A stretch of 9,748 nt of DNA. It comes from Chloroflexota bacterium. GTDB lineage: Bacteria; Chloroflexota; Limnocylindria; Limnocylindrales; CSP1-4. The notes beneath the pieces are model-generated. The model did not search any database. It had not been told where the DNA came from and worked only from the letters and a program-made list of their open reading frames with translations. Made by a program: the position numbers and the translations under genes. The stretch spans positions 1 to 9,748 of the forward strand of contig JAOUEG010000051.1 of NCBI GenBank assembly GCA_029858845.1, given 5' to 3'. Positions 1 to 6,116 of the stretch are shown here, one piece after another; within the stretch, counting starts at the first letter, position 1, and each line of letters starts with the position of its first letter.

Positions 1-471
1 GGCGAGGGCGGCATGGCTGGCCCACAAGGCGTGGTGATCGTGCGCCCAGATCGCGACCCGTCGGCCGGGTGCGGCCCGCTCCAGATCGTCGGCGGTGGGC
101 CAGCCACCCCAGCGGTCGCTGTCCCAGCCGTGGCCCAGGAGCCACGCGTCCTGGTCCTGAAGGCCTTGATGCGCTGCCCGGATCGCACGCAGCCCGTCCG
201 CCAGGGTCGCGGCCAAGGTCAGATCCACCTGGCGAGTCGCGAGGGCCGCCTGCGCCAGATGCAGGTGGGCATCAGTCAGGCCGGGGATGGCGACCTGATC
301 GGGATCGAGGTTGATCCGCCGGGTGAACGGATCGGCACGCGTCTCGAGATCCACCTCGGATCCCGCGAACGCGATCCGGCCGTCCCGGATCCCGATCGCC
401 TCGACCCAACCGTACCCGGCCTCGCCGGCGAGGGTCGCGATCCGACCCGTGATGAGACTGTCGAGCGGCAT
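1..471 (-). CDS. Amidohydrolase, YtcJ-like (Amidohydro_3), N-terminal part, cut by window edge
   Basis: Metal-dependent hydrolase of the amidohydrolase superfamily. The 157 visible codons are the N-terminal part and the frame stays open to base 1, so most of the protein (family length usually over 450 residues) lies outside. Residues 24-40 form the small beta-sandwich start typical of the family (EAIGIRDGRIAFAG). IPGLTDAHLHL at 62-72 carries the metal-binding HxH pair, H69 and H71. The stretch WLLGHGWDSDRW (110-121), then P125 and DLERAAPGR, then WAHDHHALWAS (142-152), matches the YtcJ group pattern of GWD..W, LD..APxxPV and D.H..W.N. The ATG at 471 lies 4 bases after the asparaginase stop. 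It has no Shine-Dalgarno sequence but has a TACCCT box 6 bases upstream. The substrate cannot be predicted; YtcJ relatives hydrolyse amides, formamides or esters. There is no signal peptide, so it is probably cytoplasmic. The family call is firm, the specific function unknown. Confidence 0.85.
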   Translation of the reverse strand, partial: MPLDSLITGRIATLAGEAGYGWVEAIGIRDGRIAFAGSEVDLETRADPFTRRINLDPDQVAIPGLTDAHLHLAQAALATRQVDLTLAATLADGLRAIRAAHQGLQDQDAWLLGHGWDSDRWGGWPTADDLERAAPGRRVAIWAHDHHALWASHAALA

Positions 472-475
472 CGGT

Positions 476-1459
476 TCAGGGTAGCGGGTCGGCCATCAGC
501 GTCGCCAAGCGGTCATGGTCGAGACCCGCGCCGATTCCCATGGCCAGGGCCACCCGGGCCTTGATCGCGCACAGGTGGCCGGCCGGTATCGCCCCAGCCC
601 GGACCCAGTCGGCGCCGCCTCCCGGGAAGGCGTATCCAGTGCCAACGGATCCGGACGGGCAGCGCGAGGCGAGGACGACCGGTACGCCGCCGCTCATGGC
701 CCGCCTCGCCGCGGCAAGCAGGCCGACCGCGGTGTTGCCGGAGCCCGTGGCGGCGACCACGATCCCGTCTGCGCGCGCGGCTACCGCAGCGCTGAGCAGG
801 TCGCCATCCGTCTCGATGCCTGCGGTCACGATGTGCACACGCGGGGCCGCCCGACCAAGGGGGAGCCGTCGCCGGGGGCCGCGAGCGCGCACCCAGGTAG
901 CCCGGCCCTCGACGACATGGCCCAGGCTCCCGACGTTGGGGCTGCGAAAGGTCGAGAAGTCGGTCGTGTGCGTCTTCTGAACGTCGTCGGCCGGCTCGAT
1001 CGTCCGTGCCATGACGACGACGACGCCCGTCGGGAACGGAGGATCGGACGCTGCGACGGAAACCGCATCGCGCAGGTTGTCCGCCCCATCGAACCCGGGC
1101 TCGTGCGGGGCCCGCATGGCGCCCGTGACCACGACCGGCTTGTCCCCACCGTGGAGGAGATCCCAGACGAAGCTCGTCTCCTCGATGGTGTCCGTGCCCT
1201 GGACGACGACCACCCCACTCACCGTCGGGTCTGCCAGGGCGCGCTCTATCTCGCTACCGATCTCGAACAGCTCATCGAAGGTGAAGTGGCTGGCCGGCAG
1301 GAGTCCTCGATCCCACGGCACCACCTCGGCGATCTCGCCCAGCCCAGGCGTCCGCGCCAGGATGGCTGCACCATCCAGTGACGGGATGTTGCCGCCGGCG
1401 ACAGGATCGAACCCCATGCTGATCGTGCCGCCCGTGAACAGCACGACGACGCGCTCCAT
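476..1459 (-). CDS. L-asparaginase (asparaginase/glutaminase family)
   Basis: Hydrolyses L-asparagine to aspartate and ammonia; glutamine may be a secondary substrate. The 327-residue length is normal for bacterial asparaginases. The N-terminal signature FTGGTIS (8-14) supplies the nucleophile T12. The second signature QGTDTIEETSF (87-97) supplies T89 and D90. K162 in VQKTHTTDFSTF completes the triad, and these numbers happen to equal those of E. coli AnsB. VTGAMR (111-116) and DGADNLRDAV (124-133) are further family blocks. No tyrosine lies between T12 and residue 30, where AnsB has Tyr25 in its flexible lid. No signal peptide is seen, so a cytoplasmic enzyme is expected. The ATG at 1459 is chosen because GAGGG lies 8 bases upstream, the protein begins directly at the first beta strand (ERVVVLFTGGT), and any longer reading would overlap the upstream transporter gene. 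It lies 16 bases after that gene's stop and 4 bases before the amidohydrolase start. Confidence 0.93.
   Translation of the reverse strand: MERVVVLFTGGTISMGFDPVAGGNIPSLDGAAILARTPGLGEIAEVVPWDRGLLPASHFTFDELFEIGSEIERALADPTVSGVVVVQGTDTIEETSFVWDLLHGGDKPVVVTGAMRAPHEPGFDGADNLRDAVSVAASDPPFPTGVVVVMARTIEPADDVQKTHTTDFSTFRSPNVGSLGHVVEGRATWVRARGPRRRLPLGRAAPRVHIVTAGIETDGDLLSAAVAARADGIVVAATGSGNTAVGLLAAARRAMSGGVPVVLASRCPSGSVGTGYAFPGGGADWVRAGAIPAGHLCAIKARVALAMGIGAGLDHDRLATLMADPLP
478..483 (-). promoter_or_regulatory. Possible -10 box for a leaderless amidohydrolase transcript
   Basis: TACCCT on the minus strand lies exactly 6 bases before the ATG at 471, inside the end of the asparaginase gene. A weak -35-like TTGGCG (508-503) is 19 bases further upstream. 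The spacing is identical to that of the rightward transporter promoter (TACCAT, 6 bases, GTG). No Shine-Dalgarno sequence is present. Confidence 0.35.
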
Positions 1460-1467
1460 CGGCGATT

Positions 1468-1472
1468 CCCTC
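1468..1472 (-). promoter_or_regulatory. Ribosome binding site of the asparaginase gene
   Basis: GAGGG on the minus strand, 8 bases before the ATG at 1459 and just after the TGA (1478-1476) of the upstream transporter. It fixes the asparaginase start. It also contrasts with the nearby genes that lack any Shine-Dalgarno sequence. Confidence 0.7.
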
Positions 1473-1475
1473 GCG

Positions 1476-3044
1476 TCAGTCGCGATCGGCGGGGTCGCCG
1501 GGGCCGGCTTCATCGCCGACCGCTCCGGTCGCCGTTCGGCTCGATGGCAGCTGACTCGAGGGGGAGTCCGGATCTTCACCCCAGAGCGGTAGGTCCACGC
1601 CGAGGGCCGCCGCGATCGGGTCGTCCGCATGAGGGTCTGCGGATGCACCCTCCACGCCGAGATGCGGGTCACGCCACAGCACACTGGCCACGCCTGCGGC
1701 GAGGACGCCGATGCTCACGACGAGGAGGACGGTGGCCGTCCCGATCAGGTCCGAGATCGGCCCGACGACGATGATCGGCAAGAAGCTCGACACGGAGATG
1801 AGCATATTCAGGACCCCGAACACCCGACCGCGCACTCCCTCGGGCAGGTCCTCCTGGAGCTGCGTCTGCGACGGGATGGCGACCGCGCCGTACGCGATGC
1901 CGGCGATGAAGGCGATGAAGACGACGATCGCCAGGAGCGAGGTCACGGCCGACAGATCGACGAAGCCGGAGGCGGCATCGGCTCGCTGGAGGAAGCGACT
2001 GATCGGGCCGGCAACGGACAGGAGCGACAGCATGACACCGAGGGTGATCAGGCCGCCCTCGATGACGCGACGGCGGGGCAGGTACTTGCCGTAGGCGTTC
2101 AGGAGCAGGATGCCCATGACGATGCCGCCTCCGAGGGGCAAGACGATGACCGCGAAGTCCTTCGGCTCCAGCCCGAGCGCCGTCTCCGCGAAGTCCGGAC
2201 CCAGGACGCCGAGAACCCCGACGAGGGAGGCCGTGATCCCGAGATAGAGCAGCGACCAGCTGATCGATCGGTGGAACCGGATGAAGGTCAGGCCTTCACG
2301 GAGCTGCGCAACGGTGGTCGCGACCGCTCGCTGGGTGTCGCCCACGGGATGTGGGCCCTCAGTCGATGAGGCGGCCGGCGGGGGCGGCGATGCGGGAAGC
2401 GTGAAGCAGAAGACCGCCGCCAGGAGATACAGCCCCGCGACGACGAGGATGACCGCTTGTGGGCCGGCGAGGTTGATCACCAACGGTCCGAGCAGGGCGA
2501 ACCCGATGGCGAAGGCGGCGTTGAGCGTGAGCGTGAAGATGCCGTTCGCGGAAAGCAGTTGTCGACGCGGCACGACCTCCGGGATCATCGCCGCCTCGGC
2601 CGGCGCAAAGAAGACCGTGACCGTCGACACGAAGACGTTCAGCAGCAACAGGAACAGGAAGTTGTCCCCGGCCAGGAACAGGCCGAGCGTCGCGATCGCG
2701 CGCAGGACATTCGTGGCGATCAGTACGAGGCGACGGTCGATCCGATCGACATAGACGCCCGCCAGCGCCGAGAACAGTACGGCCGGCACCAGGAACGACA
2801 GGATCAACAGGCTGACGGCCGTGTTCGGCTGGGTCGACGAGACGATGACCGTCAGGCCGAACAGCACCATGTTGCCGCCGATCTGGGTCGAGGCCTGTGA
2901 CAGCCAGAGGCGCAGGAACGGCGGGTTCCGGAAGACCGCGAGGGCGCTCTCCGAGGTGGCGTCCGGTGGACCCTCACCGTCAGGACCACCCGCTCCGCCG
3001 ACCTCGGGTCGGACCAACTCGCCCTGGAGCCCGCCCCCCGTCAC
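1476..3044 (-). CDS. MFS transporter, MFS_3/EntS-like
   Basis: Predicted 12-helix major facilitator transporter of 522 residues; this branch is mostly exporters of drugs, siderophores or small metabolites. The order is: a hydrophilic Gly/Pro-rich N-terminus (1-38); NPPFLRLWLSQ leading into helix 1 near 50; motif A-like GVYVDRIDRRLVL (96-108); the MFS_3 block PAEAAMIPEVVP..LLSANG (148-168); a Pro/Ala-rich cytoplasmic loop (219-240) between the halves; and QEDLPEGVRGRVFGVLNM (397-414), typical of the second half. The last 65 residues (from 458) are a polar, acidic, Pro/Ser-rich tail with no membrane segment, longer than usual. GTG at 3044 is chosen because GGAG lies 8 bases upstream and the GTGA overlaps the DUF951 stop by 4 bases. 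The substrate is unknown. Placement just ahead of asparaginase may be functional or only operon packing. Confidence 0.9.
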   Translation of the reverse strand: MTGGGLQGELVRPEVGGAGGPDGEGPPDATSESALAVFRNPPFLRLWLSQASTQIGGNMVLFGLTVIVSSTQPNTAVSLLILSFLVPAVLFSALAGVYVDRIDRRLVLIATNVLRAIATLGLFLAGDNFLFLLLLNVFVSTVTVFFAPAEAAMIPEVVPRRQLLSANGIFTLTLNAAFAIGFALLGPLVINLAGPQAVILVVAGLYLLAAVFCFTLPASPPPPAASSTEGPHPVGDTQRAVATTVAQLREGLTFIRFHRSISWSLLYLGITASLVGVLGVLGPDFAETALGLEPKDFAVIVLPLGGGIVMGILLLNAYGKYLPRRRVIEGGLITLGVMLSLLSVAGPISRFLQRADAASGFVDLSAVTSLLAIVVFIAFIAGIAYGAVAIPSQTQLQEDLPEGVRGRVFGVLNMLISVSSFLPIIVVGPISDLIGTATVLLVVSIGVLAAGVASVLWRDPHLGVEGASADPHADDPIAAALGVDLPLWGEDPDSPSSQLPSSRTATGAVGDEAGPGDPADRD

Positions 3045-3283
3045 GATCGGGACTCCGGGCGCAACGCATCGGTCAGCCGGGCGTCGCCGCGCTGGGCGAA
3101 CTCGACGATGCGCGGTTCAAGCGCCACTCGATCGACCATGACACGGCGATCGCAGGTGAGACAGCGAAGGCCGATGTCGGCGCCCAGCCGGTCGACCCGC
3201 CACAGGGTGCCCCCGCACGGATGCGGTCGGCGCAAACGCACGACATCGCCGAGCAGGAAGGTCAGAACGGGTCGCACCGGCAC
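3041..3283 (-). CDS. DUF951 family small protein, zinc-ribbon-like
   Basis: Short conserved protein of unknown function, 80 residues; the family core is about 60. The core LGDVVRLRRPHPCGG (11-25), W28, RLGADIGLRCLTCDRRVM (32-49) and a basic/acidic stretch ending near EPRIVEF (56-62) follows the DUF951 pattern closely. H21, C23, C41 and C44 could bind one zinc ion. That is inferred from spacing; no metal site is shown here. Residues 63-80 are a polar extension ending in the overlap with the next gene. The start is GTG at 3283, 13 bases after the preceding stop. A second in-frame GTG at 3277 is possible. There is no Shine-Dalgarno sequence, but TACTCT lies 7 bases upstream. The stop overlaps the GTG of the transporter by 4 bases (3041-3044). 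The family occurs mainly in Firmicutes and Chloroflexota, which helps place the organism. Confidence 0.88.
   Translation of the reverse strand: MPVRPVLTFLLGDVVRLRRPHPCGGTLWRVDRLGADIGLRCLTCDRRVMVDRVALEPRIVEFAQRGDARLTDALRPESRS
3053..3056 (-). promoter_or_regulatory. Ribosome binding site of the MFS_3-type transporter
   Basis: GGAG on the minus strand, 8 bases before the GTG at 3044 and inside the end of the DUF951 coding region. It supports the GTG start over later candidates. Confidence 0.6.
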
Positions 3284-3290
3284 GGCGCGC

Positions 3291-3296
3291 AGAGTA
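3291..3296 (-). promoter_or_regulatory. Possible -10 box for a leaderless DUF951 transcript
   Basis: TACTCT on the minus strand fits TANNNT and lies 7 bases before the GTG at 3283, directly after the TGA of the second DUF881 gene. No good -35 is visible at 16-18 bases (CCAACG at 17). The gene has no Shine-Dalgarno sequence. Chance occurrence is possible. Confidence 0.3.
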
Positions 3297-3971
3297 TCAG
3301 AGGAGGGGCCGTCCGTTGGTCGGAACGAGGTTCCGGTCGGTAGCGGGGAGATCCAGACGTTCGACCGGCGTCACGTCGACGACGACATCGGGCAGCGTCG
3401 CACCGAGTTGGGCGATGATCCCTCCGGACCGGGTGAGGGACCCAGTCAGCTTGTCCGGCGGCCCGATCGCCAGCACCTCGAACATCTCCCCCAGTGGCGT
3501 CCCATCGACCCGGGCGAGACCCGGGAGACCGGTCGCGACGGTGCCCGGAACGACCCGCACGTCCTCGATCGAGATCGCCTCGGCTCCAGCGTTGCGCAGC
3601 TCGTTGACGAGATCCTCGACGCCCGAGCCATCGATCGGACCGCGGATCGTGAGGATGACGCCGGGTCCGCTGGCAGCATCCAGCCCCGCGTACAGTCGGA
3701 CTCTCTGCAGGTCCGTTCGGAGCTCATTGATCGAGGCGTCGCCCCGCTCGGTGTTCTGGGTCAGCCTGGTGAGGTCGCGGTCGAGCGTGGCCACCTCGCG
3801 CCGCAGCTGGTCGTTCCGGTCGTTCAGGTTCGCGACGAGGATGGTGAGATCCTGAGACGAGAGGCCGGCGTACGCCGCCTCGCTGGCCTGCGTCCGCAAC
3901 TGGACGATCACCAGCAGGCCGAGGACGAACGCCACCGCCGCGATGGTGATCTGGTTGCGACGTACATGCAT
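3297..3971 (-). CDS. DUF881 family membrane protein, second of a tandem pair
   Basis: Single-pass membrane protein of 224 residues with an extracytoplasmic DUF881 domain. Residues 1-7 are basic (HVRRNQ), 8-24 form the membrane segment (ITIAAVAFVLGLLVIVQ), and 40-95 are a heptad-like coiled coil rich in L, R, D and N. The domain follows from GPGVILTIRGP (102-112), with VNELRNAGAEAISIEDVRV (122-140) and VLAIGPPDKL (166-175). These blocks match the neighbouring gene (AGAEAI, ALGPPD), so the two look like an old tandem duplication. DUF881 proteins such as B. subtilis YlxW/YlxX and M. tuberculosis Rv1823/Rv1825 have no settled biochemical role; a link to cell division or the envelope has been suggested from gene context. 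The ATG at 3971 lies 4 bases after the TAG of the first copy. The frame is open further upstream, but that part overlaps the first copy and is not used. Confidence 0.88.
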   Translation of the reverse strand: MHVRRNQITIAAVAFVLGLLVIVQLRTQASEAAYAGLSSQDLTILVANLNDRNDQLRREVATLDRDLTRLTQNTERGDASINELRTDLQRVRLYAGLDAASGPGVILTIRGPIDGSGVEDLVNELRNAGAEAISIEDVRVVPGTVATGLPGLARVDGTPLGEMFEVLAIGPPDKLTGSLTRSGGIIAQLGATLPDVVVDVTPVERLDLPATDRNLVPTNGRPLL

Positions 3972-3975
3972 CGCG

Positions 3976-4740
3976 CTACCCGCCCGGACTCGCCTGAGGG
4001 GACGGCTCAGGTCGAGCGTAGCGAAGCGTGACCGTGCCGGCGAATGCCGGGATGTCGACGGTCTCCGGCTCGGCGAAGGAAACCTGGATGCCGTACGGCT
4101 GCGCTCTCGCCCGGATGAAATCGACGAACCCGGCCGACGCTGCGAGGCGCGGGTACAGGTCGGGTGGCCCGAGCGCCGCGATCTGGTACGGCGCCGAGAC
4201 ATAGGACGAGTTCACCAGCACGGAGGCTCCGAGGTCGATGATGGCCGTGGTGGGCGTGATCCGTTCTCCGTTGATGGCGATCGCTTCTGCCCCGGCGCCC
4301 CACAGCTCCTCCACGACCGCCCGGATATCGCGGGCACTGACGAGGTAGTCGCCCTCGCTGGTGTCCGGCGCCGCCGGTTCCAGTGAATCCGCCAGTTGCA
4401 GCACGATGCCGGTCCCGGTCAACGGGATGAGTCCTGCTGCGATCCTCGCCGCGAGGAGCCGATCGTTCAGGTCCTTGACGACGCCGGCCGAGTCCGCGAC
4501 CGAGCCTTCGATCGACTGGATCTGCCTGCGTAGATCGAGGATCGATGCCGTGAGCTCCTCGCGCTCGGCCTGCAGCTCCGTCGCGATCTCGACCAGCGGC
4601 GCTCGCTCCTGGGAGGTGTACCGGATCCTCGGCCCTTCAGCTGCCAGCTGCGCCGCAATCAGAAATCCGAGGCCCAGGAGAGCGACCCCCAGCGTGACTT
4701 GCCAGGTCGGGATGGCCCGGATCCTGGCCCTCGCGCTCAC
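3976..4740 (-). CDS. DUF881 family membrane protein, first of a tandem pair
   Basis: Single-pass membrane protein of 254 residues. A short basic N-terminus (SARARIRAIP) precedes a membrane segment at about 13-33 (WQVTLGVALLGLGFLIAAQ), then a predicted coiled coil at 44-100 (repeated E, L, R; LQAEREELTASILDLRRQI). The DUF881 domain follows with LTGTGIVLQLADS (107-119), DIRAVVEELWGAGAEAIAIN (138-157), an ITPTTAI strand and YQIAALGPPDLYPRL (185-199). The short C-terminal tail is Pro/Ser/Gly-rich. The start is GTG at 4740, whose GTGA overlaps the peptidase stop by 4 bases, so translation by reinitiation is likely; no Shine-Dalgarno sequence is seen. In many Gram-positive genomes DUF881 genes sit beside a DUF1290 gene and division genes, but no such gene is present here. 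The function is unknown. Confidence 0.88.
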   Translation of the reverse strand: MSARARIRAIPTWQVTLGVALLGLGFLIAAQLAAEGPRIRYTSQERAPLVEIATELQAEREELTASILDLRRQIQSIEGSVADSAGVVKDLNDRLLAARIAAGLIPLTGTGIVLQLADSLEPAAPDTSEGDYLVSARDIRAVVEELWGAGAEAIAINGERITPTTAIIDLGASVLVNSSYVSAPYQIAALGPPDLYPRLAASAGFVDFIRARAQPYGIQVSFAEPETVDIPAFAGTVTLRYARPEPSPQASPGG

Positions 4741-6116
4741 GAGGATCGATCGGGCGCGCGCCGTCGGCGCAGGAACAGGACCGCGCCGACGAACACGGCA
4801 GCGGCGACCAGGATCAGGGTTGGAAGACTGTCGTCGCCGCCGCCCGTATCACTGGCGGGCTCGTCGGGGGCACCCGGGGCCACGCTCGCGACGGGAGCGA
4901 CCGATCCCGGTGACGCGGTCGATGCCGGCGACGAGGCCGATTCCCAGTCCGCCGGGCGCGGGCCTGGCGGCGCGGGCTGTGGTCCATAGCGCACCGGCGT
5001 CGCGGCTCCGATGTCCGCCAACCAGGCGGCGTCGAATCCCGCCATGTCGATCCCGATCGCCGCGCTGAACGCCTCGTCGTCGGTGCGGCCGCCCGCGTAG
5101 GACCTGATGAGCGCGACCAGAGCCTCCTGGCCGTGCTCGCGGATCAGATAGTCGACCCCACTGACGCTCTCGGCGTATGCCAGGAAGAAGCGCTCCGCGG
5201 ACGTCGGAAACTGTCCGACGAGTCCGACGAGCGGGACGATCGTCCCGTCCGCGGCAGCACGATCCACCATTCGCCGGTCGGACGAGTCGTAGCCCTGGCT
5301 CAGGTAGACGGCGAGCCCCTCGTTGAGCCAGCGAGGCGGGAAGTGGTACGGATTGGACACTGCGGTGTCGAACACGAGGTGCACCAACTCGTGGGGAACG
5401 ACCGTACCGACCCACGGATCATCGATCTCGCCCGGACGGATCAGCGCGAAGAGGGTCCTGATCCCGGCGACGGCCTGGCCGCCGACGTTCTCCCGGGTGC
5501 CCGGGCCCAGCGCGTCGTAGAACGCGGCCTGGTCGGCGTAGATGAAGAAGTCGACCGGCTCTTCCTCGACCACTCCGAGGAGATCCGCCGTGGCGGCGAT
5601 CGCCTCCTCGCCGATGCGAAGCGCCCGCTCTCCGAACGACGCGTCGCCTTCGTACCAATGTACCCGCACGACATCGCCGGAGACCGTCTGCCAATCGAAC
5701 CGCTGGTCGTCGAAGACGTCCTCGACGATCGGGCCGGTGACCGCATCGGCGCCCTGGGACGGGGTGATCCGCCACTTCGCCGCGACGGGCGTGTTCGGCA
5801 GCACGTGGCCATCGCTCTCGGCTGAGCGGTAGCGCAGCGTCGCACGGCCGGCCGAGGACGGCGGCGGCATCTCGATCACCAACGGACCGGAGGCGTCCGC
5901 GTACGTGAGGAGCAACTCGACCCGCTGGGGCGGCTGCTCGAGCATGACCGGCTGCTCCAGCGTCAGGCCCGATTCGAAGGATGCGTCGATCGTCGGCGTA
6001 CCGAATACCGGGTCGGCCGCTCGCACCGGCGCCACGTAGGCGCCCGACACGATCACCGCCGCCAGCGCTGCGATCGTCAGGTGCAGCCTGGCGGCGGTCG
6101 GCAGGTCGCGAGTCAT
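4737..6116 (-). CDS. Membrane-anchored extracytoplasmic zinc metallopeptidase, peptidase MA-like family
   Basis: Predicted exported gluzincin-type peptidase of 459 residues. Residues 1-34 look like a signal peptide (LHLTIAALAAVIVSGAYV, cleavage near VRA-AD). Residues 35-150 resemble a beta-rich N-terminal domain. The catalytic domain follows, with ERALRIGEEAIAATADLLG (163-181) and VDFFIYAD (188-195). VVPHELVHLVFD (239-250) is the zinc motif, with H242, E243 and H246. PRWLNEGLAVYLS (261-273) gives the third ligand E266, 20 residues later. Residues 380-430 are a Pro/Ser/Ala linker, followed by a hydrophobic segment (431-449) and R450-R453, so the catalytic domain should face outside and be tethered at the C-terminus. 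The ATG at 6116 is preferred because ATGA overlaps the stop of the binding-protein gene; an in-frame TTG at 6125 adds only three residues. The natural substrate is unknown; peptides or cell-envelope proteins are possible. Confidence 0.88.
   Translation of the reverse strand: MTRDLPTAARLHLTIAALAAVIVSGAYVAPVRAADPVFGTPTIDASFESGLTLEQPVMLEQPPQRVELLLTYADASGPLVIEMPPPSSAGRATLRYRSAESDGHVLPNTPVAAKWRITPSQGADAVTGPIVEDVFDDQRFDWQTVSGDVVRVHWYEGDASFGERALRIGEEAIAATADLLGVVEEEPVDFFIYADQAAFYDALGPGTRENVGGQAVAGIRTLFALIRPGEIDDPWVGTVVPHELVHLVFDTAVSNPYHFPPRWLNEGLAVYLSQGYDSSDRRMVDRAAADGTIVPLVGLVGQFPTSAERFFLAYAESVSGVDYLIREHGQEALVALIRSYAGGRTDDEAFSAAIGIDMAGFDAAWLADIGAATPVRYGPQPAPPGPRPADWESASSPASTASPGSVAPVASVAPGAPDEPASDTGGGDDSLPTLILVAAAVFVGAVLFLRRRRAPDRSS

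Noticed and set aside
1460..1684. N-terminal extension of the asparaginase frame by 75 codons
   Set aside because: It overlaps the transporter gene, has no family similarity, and would bypass the well-placed GAGGG and ATG at 1459.
1629..2369. Plus-strand open frame opposite the MFS_3 transporter
   Set aside because: Highly charged, low-complexity translation with no recognisable domain; the opposite strand encodes a well-formed MFS protein.
3972..4202. N-terminal extension of the second DUF881 frame
   Set aside because: It overlaps the first DUF881 gene and is Ser/Arg-rich; the ATG at 3971 gives a normal basic start plus membrane anchor.
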